Origin: Oscheius dolichura
Taxonomy: Eukaryota; Nematoda; Chromadorea; Rhabditida; Rhabditidae
Direction: 5' to 3'
NCBI GenBank assembly: GCA_932521035.1
Contig: OW051493.1
Coordinates: forward strand, 9,260,001 to 9,324,000
Length of the DNA stretch: 64,000 nt
Shown here: positions 23,417 through 37,400 of the stretch, piece after piece
How positions within the stretch are numbered: position 1 is the stretch's first letter
Layout of the letters: every line of letters begins with the position of its first letter
The notes under the pieces: generated by a model
Database searches by the model: none
What the model was told of the DNA's origin: nothing
What the model saw: only the letters and a program-made list of their open reading frames with translations
Translations under genes and position numbers: made by a program

Positions 23417-24447
23417 TTAGACAATCATTTCCAATTGTTTAGCATAGTAGATCATCTGCTCAGCGATACGAGTTGTCTCAAGACTCTGTTTCTCCGGAGC
23501 AGCAGCAGCCACCTCGAATACAAAGGAATTTCCATCAGTTTTCCATTTGTGCTGAAGAAAATGGGCATTCTTCATAGGAGGATAGTTTACCTGGTTAGCG
23601 AATTCCGATGTCTGTGCCTGGTTGTCAAAAAGCAACATGGTAGTGGCTGCAGCGATACTCAACTGCTTGAAGGATTTCTCGATCGAATAGGCTATGCTTT
23701 CTCTATAATTTCTTCTTTTTCTTTCATTTTTTCAGTTCCTCACCTAACAGCATCCATCATAATTCGAATAAAAATAGTATAAAACGGACTGGGAATGTTC
23801 TTTTCCGTCAGGACGACTTTATTATACGATCCTTCCATCAGACACTGTTCCAACTTGACTGGAGTCGCGATAAAGGCGTTGTTCAGCTGCTCCGATTGGG
23901 GAATCTTTTCCAAAACCTAAAGGATAGTTCTTTTTTATTTTTAGAGAAGGGAAAATACCATATGGAAGTCAGAAAGACGGTCCTTGCTGGCTAAGAGGAA
24001 CATAAGGTAGAGGCCGAGCATCAGATGCTTGTTTTGCTGATCTTGCGGTGCCACATCGTAGAAAGAGAGTACCTGAAGTAATTATTTATTATATTTTATG
24101 TATTTCTCTTTACTTTGATGTTTTTATTTTGTTTATTTGTTATAAACTAATTTTAAATTTAAAAAATTAGCTTACCTGAAGGATGGCATTCTCAAAAGTA
24201 TTCATATCAGCCTTCAACACGGCTAGGAGTGCAGTAATCTCGAAAACATCCCTATAAATGTATTCTTTTCTCTAAATTATATATTTACTCACTTATAAAT
24301 GACGTCCAAAGCTGCCGCCTCCTGTGCTTGGCTATTTCCAAGCGCTTCCCTCAACTGATTCAAAATTTGTTCAATTGTATTCGGATTTTTGGGATTTTTG
24401 TTAAATTCGGCAAGGAGAGTAGTGTGAAGTTGTTGAAGATTCGCCAT
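23417..24447 (-). CDS. rpn-12: 26S proteasome lid subunit RPN12 (PSMD8)
   Basis: This is the non-ATPase lid subunit of the 26S proteasome regulatory particle. Start MANLQQLHTTLLAEFNKNPK; helical solenoid through NTIEQILNQLREAL, GLYLLFLASKDRLSDFH and FIATPVKLEQCLMEGSYNKV. The PCI/winged-helix part has SIAYSIEKSFKQLSIAAATT and MLLFDNQAQTSEFANQ. The C-terminal exon ends in EQMIYYAKQLEMIV, and QLEMIV is the usual RPN12 end. Length, about 260 residues, fits the family. Five introns, one at 23,694-23,742. Stop at 23417. Confidence 0.9.
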
Positions 24448-24975
24448 CAGGAAATTTTTTTTCTGGTGGCCTTAAAGTCTGAGAATTAGGGGAAGATTTC
24501 GGGGAAGGATAGAGATTCTAATGTGCTTATTTTTATTATTATTCTATGTAATTTTCCAAAGAATTATTGCTGAAAGTATAAAAAAGAAATAAACGTTTGA
24601 AAAAGGAAAAAATATAATGACAAAACAAACCTCGCTCCGTGGTGTGAAGATTACGGTAGAACGGGGAAGCTAGCGCGGATACTTCACCTGTTTGCTTTGA
24701 ATTTTGAATATTGGGCAGTAGAAAACAAGCGAAAGTTATTCCGAAAAGCGGAAAATGATCAATATTTCAAGAAATTTTAGGGATACTGTCTCATTGGGAG
24801 GATTTCTGGGCGAAATTGGCTCTATTGAAGCTTTTTCGAGCTGTAGACATGGTTTTTCTTGAAATTCTGGAAGGAATAGTGCATTTTTGCATGTTTATAT
24901 CATTCAAAATACTATAAACTACCCGAAAATACGATAAAACGGCGTAAGCCACCAGGAATAAGTCGAAGAGTTCTG

Positions 24976-25002
24976 CGCCCGCACCCGTAAAATCTCGGCA
25001 GA
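24976..25002 (+). repeat. Hairpin element family A, solo arm
   Basis: GCACCCGTAAAATCTCGGCA is present without a facing arm in the next 100 bases. Confidence 0.75.
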
Positions 25003-25070
25003 AGAGAGGCGTCGCCTTCAAAGGATGAGCAGATTGTTATTGAAGCCTCACGTGCGCGGGGCGAAGTGCA

Positions 25071-25156
25071 TGACGGCGCAATGCGTTGAGGTGCGCCTGC
25101 CATAAAAACATCGCTGGTTCGATACGCGTCGGCGGAGAAATCTTCTTGTTTTTTTT
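25071..25156 (+). repeat. tRNA-like SINE or pol III unit, copy 2
   Basis: A-box-like CGGCGCAATGCG at about 25074, B box GGTTCGATACGC at about 25116 and a T-run TTCTTGTTTTTTTTC. It has the same layout as the units at 14982 and 28021. Confidence 0.5.
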
Positions 25157-25427
25157 CTAATGCTCAATAATGACTTTAGTTTTAGAAAAACCATATTTTA
25201 CGTCCAAAATACGCATTTTTCATATTTATCAGGCTTAGAGTGGTCAACATGAGGAAATGCCGGCTCAATATCAAGAAATAATAATTTATTTTCATATGTA
25301 TAGATAAATTTTAAATTAACAACACATAATAATAATATGAAAGGCGAGATTTTTGTGAGCCGTGAAAGGGGGTGAATGAAAGACGTGTAGTCGTCGAGAA
25401 TACTCCCAAAATGTGTATATTTATAGT

Positions 25428-28400
25428 CTAGAATCGCCGCGAATCTTCAGATGGCTTTTCCCATACTTGCGGCCTGAAATATACTATATTTTCTACTTTT
25501 TATAAATACAGTACTTACCTCCTCTGTATGGCATTATTATTATCCTGTGGTTGAGCTGTAAATAATCTCTCTAGCCGACGTTGCGCCGGTCCGCGGGCAC
25601 CGCCCGTTTCAGCGTCTTCGGCATCTGATGCGTAGGGATTATCCTGAAAATTATAGACTACTTTCTCTGCTCTATCTTATTTTAGGATACTGTAAAAAGT
25701 TTACACCTAAAAATTCCGAAAAAATTAAGTTTTTCCCCTCAAAAAGCGGTCAAACAGTTTCGGGAGCCGCACGCGCCCGCACCCGTAAAATCTCGGCAGC
25801 AAAACGATCTTTTGTTCAAGCGCGCGCTAATTCTAACCTTTTAGCTGCCGAGACGCTACGGGTGCAGGATTTATAGAATTTTCGACTTCTTTCGTCTTTT
25901 TGACCGTTTCCCTTCATTTCTAACGATTTTCATTGGTTAAAAAAGGAAATCCAGTTAATTTACGACTAACGCTCCTCCGTGCCGAAACTCACATGTCGTT
26001 TATCTATGGTACTACCGAAATGTGAATTTCTCCTTTGTTCCAGTGCCCGTATAGTTCCTTTTCTCAGTGTCAGCCGTCTCGCCGTGTCCCGCTGTGATAG
26101 TCCTCCTTCCGACGGATTGGCGTCACTCGACAACGCGAAGAATCTCTTCTTAAAAGCGGCGTCTAATGTTTCCGTCTTCCTTTTCATCATAGATCTTCGA
26201 CTCGACTCCAAATTTTGAACTACGCGCCGGCGGGAAATCCCGCGTTCTTCCTGAAAAATCCCGGGAATTTGAATAATTCCGGCGGGAAACGTACCGGAGT
26301 GTCTTGATCGTCCTTCTCGTCGACGCCTCGAATGGCCTGCAGTTCCCGGGCAATTTCGACGGCATTCTGGAAAAGATTTGTTTGGGTCTCGAAGGGAAGA
26401 GGCCGACCTGTACTACCAGCTCGTCCTCGTTCAATTTGTCAATAGTCTTCCGGAAGCAGAACAGCTCCGTGGAGGCGATAATATGGGCGAGGGTCCCGAA
26501 GCGATGACACAACATGGCACAGAACTGGATGACGAGGATGCTCATGAAGAAAATGAGGAAGACGAGCCCGATGGGTTCCAGCTGGAGCCGGGTCACCACC
26601 CAGATTTCTTCCTTCGTGTCCCCATGGCACGGCCGCACTGTGTGGTTGAACTTCGGGCCGATGGGCCACTCTATGTGGAGACAGTCTTTTTGGAGTTGCA
26701 GTACCAGGACGACGATAATAAACACCAGATTCAACATGAAGAAGCCGGACGTCACCTGGAAAATACGGATTTAATGGAGCACAATTACCTATAGAATGAA
26801 AAATTTGACCGGAGTAACCGCGCCCCATCTAACTTTATCGAAATTCTTAATTTTTACTATTATTTTGGGATGTTTTTTTTCCAATTTTTTTAATTTTTAT
26901 ACTCTTCACAGCATAGATATGGTAGCAAAAGAAAAAAATCTCAAAAGAAAATTACAGTATATGCCAAAGAAAATTACAGTATGTCCCAAAGAACGTATTA
27001 GTTGCAGTAAGCCCGCCAAAATTCACTTTTTTCCTGTTTTTTTAGCTTTTTATGGATTTTCTATATTTCTCTTTAAAACTAACGGTGTGTACAGACCATC
27101 AAAACCATGTAAATAACGAAAAAAAGCGAAAAAGTAGTGTAGAACCATCGAATTAACGTACAGTTGCAGTAAGCGTGCCCTAATTGAATTGTATAGCTAT
27201 TTTACGAGACTTTTTTAATTTTTTTGAAGGTATAGTGAAGTTTACGTCATGAAGAATACACTAGAAAGAAAAGAAAAGCAAGAAAATGATCATACCCCCC
27301 TTTTTTATGGAGTTAAAAGAAGTTTAGGAATAGGGCGCGCTTACTAGACAGTCCGCCAGCTTACCTTATTCCTGAGGTCGTAGAGTCCCGCACGGAGTCG
27401 TTCCTGCTCTTTTGTGTCGAGATTAAACGGCGACAGATATTTGTCGATGACATCCAGCCAGAACTTCTCCTCGTCGCCGTCCATCGTCTCCCTCTCGGCC
27501 CTCTTCAGTGTCCTGTCCGACAGCCACGCCTCGCTCTGTGCGTGTTTCCATTTCTGATTTTTCTTGGCCGCGTGACTCTGTGTCGTCATTTCCAGGTCGT
27601 CTTCCAGCTCTGCCTGATCGTCGTCGTCCAAAATCTCCGAGCATTTATCCGCGTTTCCAACATTGGCCGAGATGATACTGGCCCTTCTGGCCAGTCCTGG
27701 CTGTGTTGTTTTCCTCTCGAGACGGTCGATCTTCCTCGTGATCTCGTTCAATTTCTCCGAGAGACGGAATATCTGAGGACTCGCTTCGATCGGATCCGGC
27801 TTCAGGCAGCACAGCAGACGACAGGCCGACCCGCAGCCGAAGGAGAACGACCCATCAGCACCTTCTATATTATTGTCGATCAGATCCAAATGCGTTCCGG
27901 TGGATTTTCCCTTCTTGGCCAGGTCATTCTTCTCATTCTTACGGGGGTCTTCCCTCGTTCCCCAGGTTACCTAAAAACGGGGAATGTTCATATACAACGA
28001 TTTCAGCGACGCGCTAACATTCCTACATGGCGCAGTGCGATGACGCGTCCCGCGACAGTAGAACATCGAGAGTTCGATCCCCGGTAGAGGCAGAACTTTT
28101 TTGCTTTTTTCTAATGACTAAAACAATTCTTATACAGCCAAAAAAGGATTTTTGACAAAGCTAAAAGAGTTTTCCTACTGTAGGACTCAAACCTGTGATG
28201 TTCTTGCCACGAAAAGCCGTTCTACCTACCGTATTCAAATTGCAGACACTGTAGATAGGCAGAAGCATGTACATACAGGGAATAGCCAAGAAATACAGTA
28301 TTCCGGGGATGACACAAGTGAATTCCAGTGGATGGAGAATGGCCGCCGTTAGAAAACTGGAAAATTTCACCCTTTCTCTAATTTCTACGGGTTACAGTAC

Positions 28401-31400
28401 CTGGCAATGACAGCGAATAAGAAAATCGAATGGGGAGAGAGTATACCGTCCTTTTGGATTTGGAGCGAGGTTCCTACCACGACGGCAGTCATCAACATGG
28501 CAAAGAGGGCGCCAATCACTTGGGCCACGAGGAGCTGTTTCTCTTGGGTGGCGGTGAGGCAGACGATACAGAAGAAGACGACCGGCACGAAGACGATGAT
28601 CAGGGAAATACTCGTGTCTGGAAAAATTAGAACATTTAAAGGAAAAAAAGAGGAATGGCGGGAAAATGGCGGGGAATAGCGCGGCAAACCAGGTCCGGGC
28701 CAGTAAGGCGCATTTTCGGGGGAAGAGCGCCACCATTGCGCTTTTTCGGTGCAACAGTTCCAAACGCTCCAAATGAACATACCAATATTAAAAGAAATAG
28801 AGATGGCTCCAACAATCATCAAAAAGATAGTTCCCGGTCCGAGAATCGACGAGACGAGCATAATTATCTGGTAGAAGATATACCAGATGGAGATGCTCTC
28901 GTTGACGGAGACGACATTCTTGTAATCCCGGAGGAGGTCATAAATATTGGCGATTGTCGACGGTATCCATCGTCTTCTCTGGTTGAAGAACTCATTAAAG
29001 CCCTCCGGAGCAAAGGTCAGGGCATCCGACGCCGCACAATATTCTACCCTGAAAATAGGGGAAATTAACCCGTTTCGTGGAGTTTTAAAGGCATAGAAAT
29101 ACCGTAACCCCTGTAAAATAGTGTTGGGAATCTTTATTGTTCAGTACTGTAAGATTTTCCTGAAGAAAAAATACGGTATTCCCCTCCTGAAGCCGGATAG
29201 TAAAGCAGCTTTTCCAGTGCTCGCACACCCGTAAAATCTTGGCAGCTGGGCGGGCTTTCATTCAGTGACAGTCCCGCGAGCTGCCGAGATTTTACGGGTG
29301 CGGGCGCAGGAAAATCAATGCCCAGGAATTTGCAATTTGTCATTTGTTTCTTACTTATGATAATGCAATCGTTTCAAGACCAATTTCCCCACTTTTTTCT
29401 TGCCAATAAAGTCCCCCCTCTTACCGGTATCCTCGCTGCAATAGAAGTGTACAAAGCCATCGATCCTCTCCCTGATCCCACTGGATATAATCCTTCGGTT
29501 CTTCCGATTTCGATGCGTATTTCCTGGTCACATTATCGTCCATCAAAGCGTAGCTCCGGAAGAGGGAGAAGCATCCCGGCGAGCACATAACACACCCGAT
29601 CATGTGCTCCGTCGCCTTCTGGAGCCAATGGCCGACGGCGTATTCGAACTTCTGGTACCAGACCTAAACACAATTTGTTGTTTTTTCTTCTAAATGATCG
29701 AAATCCCACCATGAGACCACTTCCACGGGGGTGGATTCGTCCGCAAGCCGCTCCCAGTCGTCTATTCTTCTTCATCAAGTCCACAAGCAAATGTACACAT
29801 GAGGGAGTAAAATCCACATCTCCATCAAGGGTTAAGATAAACGTATTTTCCGAGATCACTTCCTAAATTTGGGGCATTTTAAAAGTACGGTACTATTTTG
29901 GCCGGTAAGCGCGCGCTATCGAACAATCTTCCAAATAATCACTTTTTGACCATTTTTCTGGATTTTCTTTTAACTTTATATAGTTACAGTATTCTTCCTC
30001 CTATTTAGAACATAGTAAACATTTAAAAAATCCAAAAAATGGAGAAAATAGTGAAATATTGAGAAAAGGCGCGCCAATAATGAAAATCCAAGGTCGGCTC
30101 GATATTCTCACCCGTAAAGTCTCGGCAGCTGGAATTTTTTATTTTAAAAGTTGTCATACGATATAAAGGCCCCCTGCCGAGATTGTACGGGTGTGAAAAT
30201 CAACTAAGTTCAAAAATGGAGATAAAAAGGGGGAATACAGTACCTTTCTGCCCTGTTCCTCGACCTTCATCATGAGTCTGTATCCCAGGAGATAGTACAG
30301 GTACATCACCTGGCTCCACCGCTTCCTGTGTCGGATCTTGTACTTGTCTTTCAAGTGGACAGTCAGTTTATTCTTCCCCGGCAAGATATAGGAGATCCGG
30401 CCGCCGTACGGGGTCTTACACTTCTTCGGCGGTTTCAATCTCATTTGGGTTTGATGAACCGCGCTAAATTTTAATTTTTAATTATTTCTTATTAATAAAA
30501 TTATGGTACCTGGCAGCTTCATCAACGACGTCGACGAATTGCTTGACGAATTTGTTGATGACCGGCTCGCCGTACTCATTGGTCTCAAAGGCGTCGTCGA
30601 AGAAGACATGGGCCTCGAATTCGTAGTAATCCGGGTCAATTACCTAAAAAAAAGAGTTCTGCGCCCGCACCCGTAAAATCTCGGCAGTGAAATCTACTTT
30701 TGCACAATGACGCGGGTTTCCAATACGCCGCGCTGCCGAGATTTTACGGGTGTGGCGGCAAGAAGCCGGAGAATGGATTTCTGTCGTTGCACCCATAAGA
30801 TCTCGGCAGTTGGTAGTTAAACTGGCGTTAGCTTACAGTAACCAGTTAAAGGAGCTGATTTATGTTTTTCGGGGTACTGTAGGCTAATTTAAAGCAAAAA
30901 AAGCTGTAAAATGGAGGACAAACCTTGAGATATTTCTGGGCATTCCTCCTAGCGCACTGATCCTCATCCATCCGGAAAATACTCTTCAACATACAAGTCA
31001 TCTCGTGTGCCGTCTCGTGCCACATCGTCGCACAGACATAGATCTTTGTAATGGCATCGGCCGCCGAGGCACTGTCCCTGAATATTCCTAGTTAAAAAGA
31101 GTCTACAGTAGTCCAACCGAATGAGTCCGTTTTCCAGTCGAGAGCTGCTGACGGAGCAGACGGACGGCGGCGGTTTGGCGAATCCTCCGGGGATTGTCTC
31201 ATAGGTGAGGGAGGAGTCCTCCTGCTCGAATTCGAGGTCCTCCGCCTTGATCTTGGCCTTGTCGTCGCGGCGGCGATTAAACGCGAGGGATTGGTCGACA
31301 AATGCCCCGACATAATAGGGCAGGATGAAGAGCTTCTCCGAGCGGGCGAGGCGCTCGTGTTTCGGGGTCCAGAGGTGGATGGTGATCCAGACTTGACTGA

Positions 31401-34400
31401 TCAGCCACGTCAGCCAGATCCACGTCTGCGGGGTGAAGGCGAACGAGCGGAACGAGACGTAGCTGCCGGAACAGCGCCAGAACAACTCCTTCGTGAGGAA
31501 ATTGGTCATGTGGCAGGAGTCGATGACGCGGAAGGAGCAGACAGACGACAGGAAGAGTACGGTACCCGGGACGGACAGGGCTATGGGAAGAGCAAAGCCC
31601 AGTCGTTGCATCATCACCTAAAAAAGTGATATTTATACTGTATACTATTTAAAATTAATTAAAACATATATTTTTTATATACAGTATGATGAATTTCTTC
31701 GAAAATGCGACATTTACCGCGCTGTAAACGTGCACCAATCAAACAGCGCGCGCAATCCTTTCATTATCCTTCTATTTCTTGACTATTTTTAATATTTTTT
31801 TTGTAATTTTTTTGCTTATAGAAATGGTTAAATTATACAGTATCTAATTAATTCAAAAATTGGTAAGAAATCCTGAAAATTTGACGAAATTAGAGGAAAA
31901 TTGGATCTCGCGCTTTCTTTGATGCTTTCTTTGATTTTTTTTGAAATAGTGGAAAATTACAGTAAATAAAGATTTGCTCACCTTGCAAGCAAATTTACTG
32001 CTATGATAGCAGGTAAAAACGGCGGCGACTTGAACGAGGACGATCCAGAGGGCATCATAGGGGGAGGTGAACTGGTTCAACTCGACATAACTCCCGTAGA
32101 CATTGAAGGCCGAGGGCAGGATCTCCTCCTCCTCCTCCACGACGACGGCGGCTCGCTTCTTCAGCCGGCGGAAGTCGCCTGTGTCCACGACGGTCGGCCC
32201 GTTGTCCGGGTTCCAAGGTTTCTTCGTCGTGTGGACTGGCCGCTCCGGCTCGGCCGGCTCCACATCCATCGCTCCCATTTTATTCATCCGATCGACGAAT
32301 TTATCGGCCATTGTACTGTTGAGATTGTGTCCGGTGATGGTGATCAACTTCTCGCCGAACGGATCCTTCTGGAACAGCGGGTCCCGGCCCATCCTCGCCG
32401 TCATGAACAGAAACATACACGCCACGTAGATACACATCTTCCAGAGACTCACGAAGGCGTAGGTCTTGGAACGACGCTCCGATAGCCGGCTGGCGAACCG
32501 AGCCAGCCCCCGAATTGGCGGGAAGACGGACTCGCTGTGCACGAAATTCTGCCACCAGGCTAGGGAGATGAGCGACAAGGCGACGGGGATACTGTAGCTG
32601 TGTTTTTGTAGCGACGGGATGAAGGTGGGCAGGGCCCAGAAGCCGGTACTCTGTGCCCCGATGGCGACGATGTCGATCACGACGAGGACGAGGGAACCGG
32701 CCTTCGCCGGCCGACTGATGAGGGATAACACGGCCGGGATGAAACACATCCCGTTGGTTAGTTGGGAGGCTGAAGAGGAGGATAGATGGGGGGATTGGGG
32801 GAAGGGGTACCGGTGACGACATCCAGGTCGGGGAAGACCTTGAAGACGAGGATACCGACTCCGACGGCGTGGAGGGACTCGACGATTAGGACCTGGAAAA
32901 GGCGGGAATTTTGAGCTGACCAGGTTCGGACCAGTACGGCGCATTTTCGGGGGAGTCACTCCAGCTTTGCGCTTTTTCGGTGCAATCTTTGGAATACTGT
33001 AATTAGTATATTGAACCTATTGCACCGAAAAAGCGCAAAGTAACATTTCCCCCGAAAACGCGCCATTCTGGCCCGGATCTGGCCTAGTCCCGTCAAAGTC
33101 GAAATAGTCCCATATTTCTAGGAAATCCTCTGGATATGGTTACGTTATCCAATTTTTAACGTTTTTCTGGTAACAAAATTGAGGAAAGTGGTCTGCTTTT
33201 CAGTAATTTGGCGTTTTTCAGACTTCTAGACAAGGAAAATATGATATAAAGAAGGCCGGGAAGAGGACGAGCGCCTGTTTTTGACTTTTTCCGCCTATTT
33301 TCTCTCACTTTTTGAACTCGGCTGCCCCCTCAAACTGACCACAACAAATTGCAATAGCGTAGGCCGTTTGACATTTTTGAAGAGCGTCCTGTGAAGAGAT
33401 CTGACAAAACACATGGCCTCCGGCGCGCAGAGAGCAAGCAACGTAGCCCAGACCCACTTGACCACGTGGCGCTGTTCGATATATACCTGAAACCGTTTCT
33501 ATTAATAGAGGAGGAGTGGACTACCGTATTCCACTGGGCCTCGGGGATCTTGTCCCGGCAGATTGTCATGTTCTGACCGCCCCAGCCGATGGCCGACGTC
33601 ATCAGGAGAAAGGCGCCCTTGGCCACGACGGCAGAACATAATGTCAGCAATAATAAGACAACAAATGTACAGAGCTTGAGAATCTGCAGGGAGGCATCGT
33701 GCCAAAAGCCTGGAATTTATATTTTGAGACTTAAAAATATGGAGCGGCGCTTACCGTGACCTATCTGGTCCGGTTTCGGCGGTAACAGGCGAAATATATC
33801 CCATCCTTTGCTTTCTATGACGGTTCTGAAAATTAATACATCATGTTACCTTTTCTTTAATGTAAAAATAACAATTTTTTTACTGTATTTTCAGCTGAAA
33901 ACAGCTGTAAACCCCTGGAAGGCGCGCCAGTACCCCTTCTTTGGGAAAAACGCACCACTGAAGATTTTTTATAACTAAAATATCGAAATTTTCTCATCTA
34001 CATGATAAAATTCATCAATTTGCATCATTTTAGACCTTTAAAAGGCCCCATTTTTAAGTTTTTTAGATCAAATTCGACTCAGAACGCCTCCTGGACCAAT
34101 GGAGGTGTGCCGCCCCGACTCCCTCGGTTATTTGAGCCACAATTTTTTTTAAATGTTCCAAACTTTAAATCAACTCATTTAATAGTTAAAACAGACGGAA
34201 TAAGATAAATTTAGACCTTTAAAATTCTAGGTTTGAGTGGTTTTTGGGGTAAGAAGCGGTCGGGAACGTGTGGACCCTGTTGTTAACCTCTTTCTCTCGA
34301 ATTTTCAAACTCTAGTCTTATTTTTATTGGTTTTTAACCCGGCTTAACTTATCCAGATGGTAAGATAGACCTTTAAAAATGTCCTACTCTTTATATTTTC

Positions 34401-37400
34401 CATTAAACTCCAACTCTTTGGAATGGACAAAGGGAATGGCACAATGGGCAAAAGGCGATTGTGGGCAATTTGGGCGCGTCTAAGTTTGCAGGGCTACAGA
34501 TTTTTGCTTCGGAGGGATTGAGATACGATTAGGTTCATTCGAATCGTCTTGACGTGCTCTCCAAGATGCTCTTTGAACTTTTGAAATCGACCAAGAAATG
34601 GCCGAGATACGGGCACAAACACCCGACACTTATGCCGCCTATGCCCAAAAACGGGCGCGCCCGAAATTAGGCGCGATTTCCCTTTTCAGAAGCTCAAGCC
34701 GATCTTCCCGCCTTCCCTATTCCTTTTTTTAAAACAGCCGGGAAGTTGTCCGTTTTTAGCCGTGCTCGACGGCCACATCAAAGCGGCCTCTCTCTCTCTG
34801 TTTGTATAAATATTGTGTCTTGTTCTTTTGCCTCGCCGCTCTTTGCCACCTGGAACCCCAAAGGGGGCACTTGAAAATGTGTGTAAAAATGGCCCCCTTC
34901 CACTTATAAAAACACTAGTTTTTCCCGGGGGAGCCGATTTTCAGGCCAGGGGCTCGGATTTTTTGTCGGCATCGTCGTTGTTGCTGGAGAAATTTTAAAG
35001 AGGAGCCAGGGAAGCGCTTGCATTTAGGATTAGTCCCATGTTTGCGGACAGGGAACGGTCCCCCCAGGGGAGCGGATTGTATCGGAAGGGATAGCCCCCG
35101 GCGGGCAGGGTTCAATTAAACCATTGGCATCTATTTTTACCCTTTTTAAAATACAGTATTCCACTTTTAAAGAGGATAAAGATTTTTGGGAGAGCAGTCG
35201 GCCTCCATCGTCCTCCCCGCCGCCCCCCAGGTCAAACAGTTACAGGCGAAGCAGCCCCCGAGGGAGACTAAGTGACCGTCCTAAGACATTTGTCCTTCCC
35301 CGAGGTAGACGGGTAAACACGCGACTGGGGGAGACAAAAAAGGGAAACCGTTTGAGAGATCAGCCGCTGTTTTAGGCTCTGTTGAAACATCGACTTTGAT
35401 CAGCAGGTGGAGCGAGGCAAATAGCCATTAGCAGACGGATTTGGGGAAGAGGACGAGCAGGAAAATAGTTAAGAGGAGGGGGAATTTATTGGCCAGGGGG
35501 GCAGACAACGGGGAGGAGTTGCAAATCCAGAATAAAAGAGGAGTCCTCCTCCGGCCCGAAGACATCCTCCGTCCTCCTCCCAGGAGGATACTTTAAAAAC
35601 AGGGAAAGGAAGTGGTGATTTTATAAAAAGAGCGGATAGGTAAACTGCTGAGTTATAAGGCGATTTTGAGCCTTTTTGGCCCGGCTCTTTCAGGGAGGAT
35701 GGAGGCCGCCCTCGGGTTGACCGGCCGGGGGAGGAGGGCGACTAGGCCTTGGGCCAAGCCTGGCATCCACAGCTCGCCAAAATTCAAATTTGTGGAAATT
35801 GCGCCGGAATTATACCCTACACCTGAATGACACTTATTGAGCAAACTACACATTTTCACATTTTTCTGTTTGTTGTAATTTATCAGGCATATCTAAAACT
35901 ACTAGAATAGACAGTGGGACCAAACATTGTTCAGCTAAATGAAAATGAAAAAATATTATAACTATAATACTAGATATGCATATGACCGGAAACTCTCCAT
36001 TCTAGTAGATTTAAATATGCCAAATCCATTGGAAAAGACAGAAAAAGGTAAAAATATGTAGTTCTGCTCAGCAAGTGTCATTCAGGTTTCCATAGTAAAG
36101 TTCCGGATTTGCCCGCTGTTTACGCGCCCTTTTCGCCCAACAACGCTTTTATCAAAACTTCGCACATATTTTTCTCAAAATTGTGACATACGATAGTTCT
36201 AATTTTTACTGCAAAAAAATAAGCTCATGGAGACGAACATTTTGAGCTATCAATGAAAGGCTGGGTTATCTGAAAACCAATTTTTACATTGCAAAGGGGT
36301 ATTCCTGAACAAAAAGAATCATTTTCACGTTCTCTTCAATTTGTCGCTATTTTATGTTTTTCTCATTTGCTATATAGTAATTCGGGGTCGAGAAAGCCGC
36401 ATAAATCATCAGAAACGGATAAAAACGCATAAAATCGGTTTTAGCTTTGGAGCGCTCCGACCTTTAGTCCCGGTCGCGGCGAGCTGTGCATCCCGTGTCA
36501 TGTAGGTCTCATAGAGCAAAAATAGAGGAGATTCAAATCTCTTGAGAACTAGGCCTAAAAACGAATGGCTGGAAGCTGGAGGGCCAGGGGCACAAGGAGG
36601 ATGACCGGGATGGAGATCCCTTGTAGGGGCTTTAAGAAAATATACAGGTTACTAGAGGAAAGGATTTTTATCATCCGCACCCTGCTAAAAAAATTCTTGG
36701 ATCAAAAATAACGAAGATTGAATAATAAACGATAGGGAAGATGCCAAATTGGAAGGAAGGACGAATGGGACGAGGAGCTCGGGGAAATTCCCGGATACTG
36801 TAAAAAGGAGAAGAAGGAGAGGGGTCTCGAAGGGAAGATAAAGAAGGCAGTGCTTACATTTGACCATCAGAATTATCCATCCGTGGGAGATCGGAGCAGA
36901 ATGCCAAAAAGTGGCCGACTGCTTCCTGTTTTCACCCATCCCGCCCCCAAACTTCTTCATTCGTTTTGCTATTAAACCCGAAAGGAGAAAAAGATGCTGC
37001 CAGCTGTCAGAGAAATAGCCGGCTATTTTAGGAAGGGGGATTGCTACTTACGTCTGTAGGTCAGAGGAGCTGTCCCTCGGCTCGGCCGGGTCGGCCGCCG
37101 GCGGTGGCGGCTTCTTGGCCACCGAGGTGGGATCATCAGTAGTAAAGTAGTAAGTATCTTGGGGCTGGTCTTTAGTATCCAGGGTGGCCATTCGAGCCAG
37201 CCGGGAGTGACCCCCATCCAGTGTATCCATCAAGTGGGGGCAAGAACCCTCTCGATCGATAAGAGACGGTCAGCTCCGTGTCTCCGTCGGCGGATACTTC
37301 GAGGGGGGCTAGAGCCTAGAGAGGGGGCCCGAGAGAGAGCAACAGAGGCGGAGCCGTTTCAAAACGGGAGGGAGAGTCTTCTTCAGCCGGGACGGGAGAA

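Larger units (their letters stand above)
24448..25427. other. Intergenic between RPN12 and chitin synthase
   Basis: This holds the RPN12 promoter side and the chitin synthase 3' side. It contains one half of a hairpin repeat (24976-25002) directly beside a pol III-like unit (25071-25156). No coding exon is recognised. Confidence 0.5.

Noticed and set aside
26378..26794. Plus-strand frame of 138 residues over chitin synthase exons
   Set aside because: Shadow of the minus-strand exon with the C-terminal membrane segments.
32003..32485. Plus-strand frame of 160 residues
   Set aside because: Shadow of a long GC-rich chitin synthase exon on the other strand.
36685..36960. Minus-strand frame MKKFGGGMGENR with hydrophobic end
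   Set aside because: Joining it to the 37-kb exon needs extra introns and ends in a stop before any domain; more likely intron sequence.
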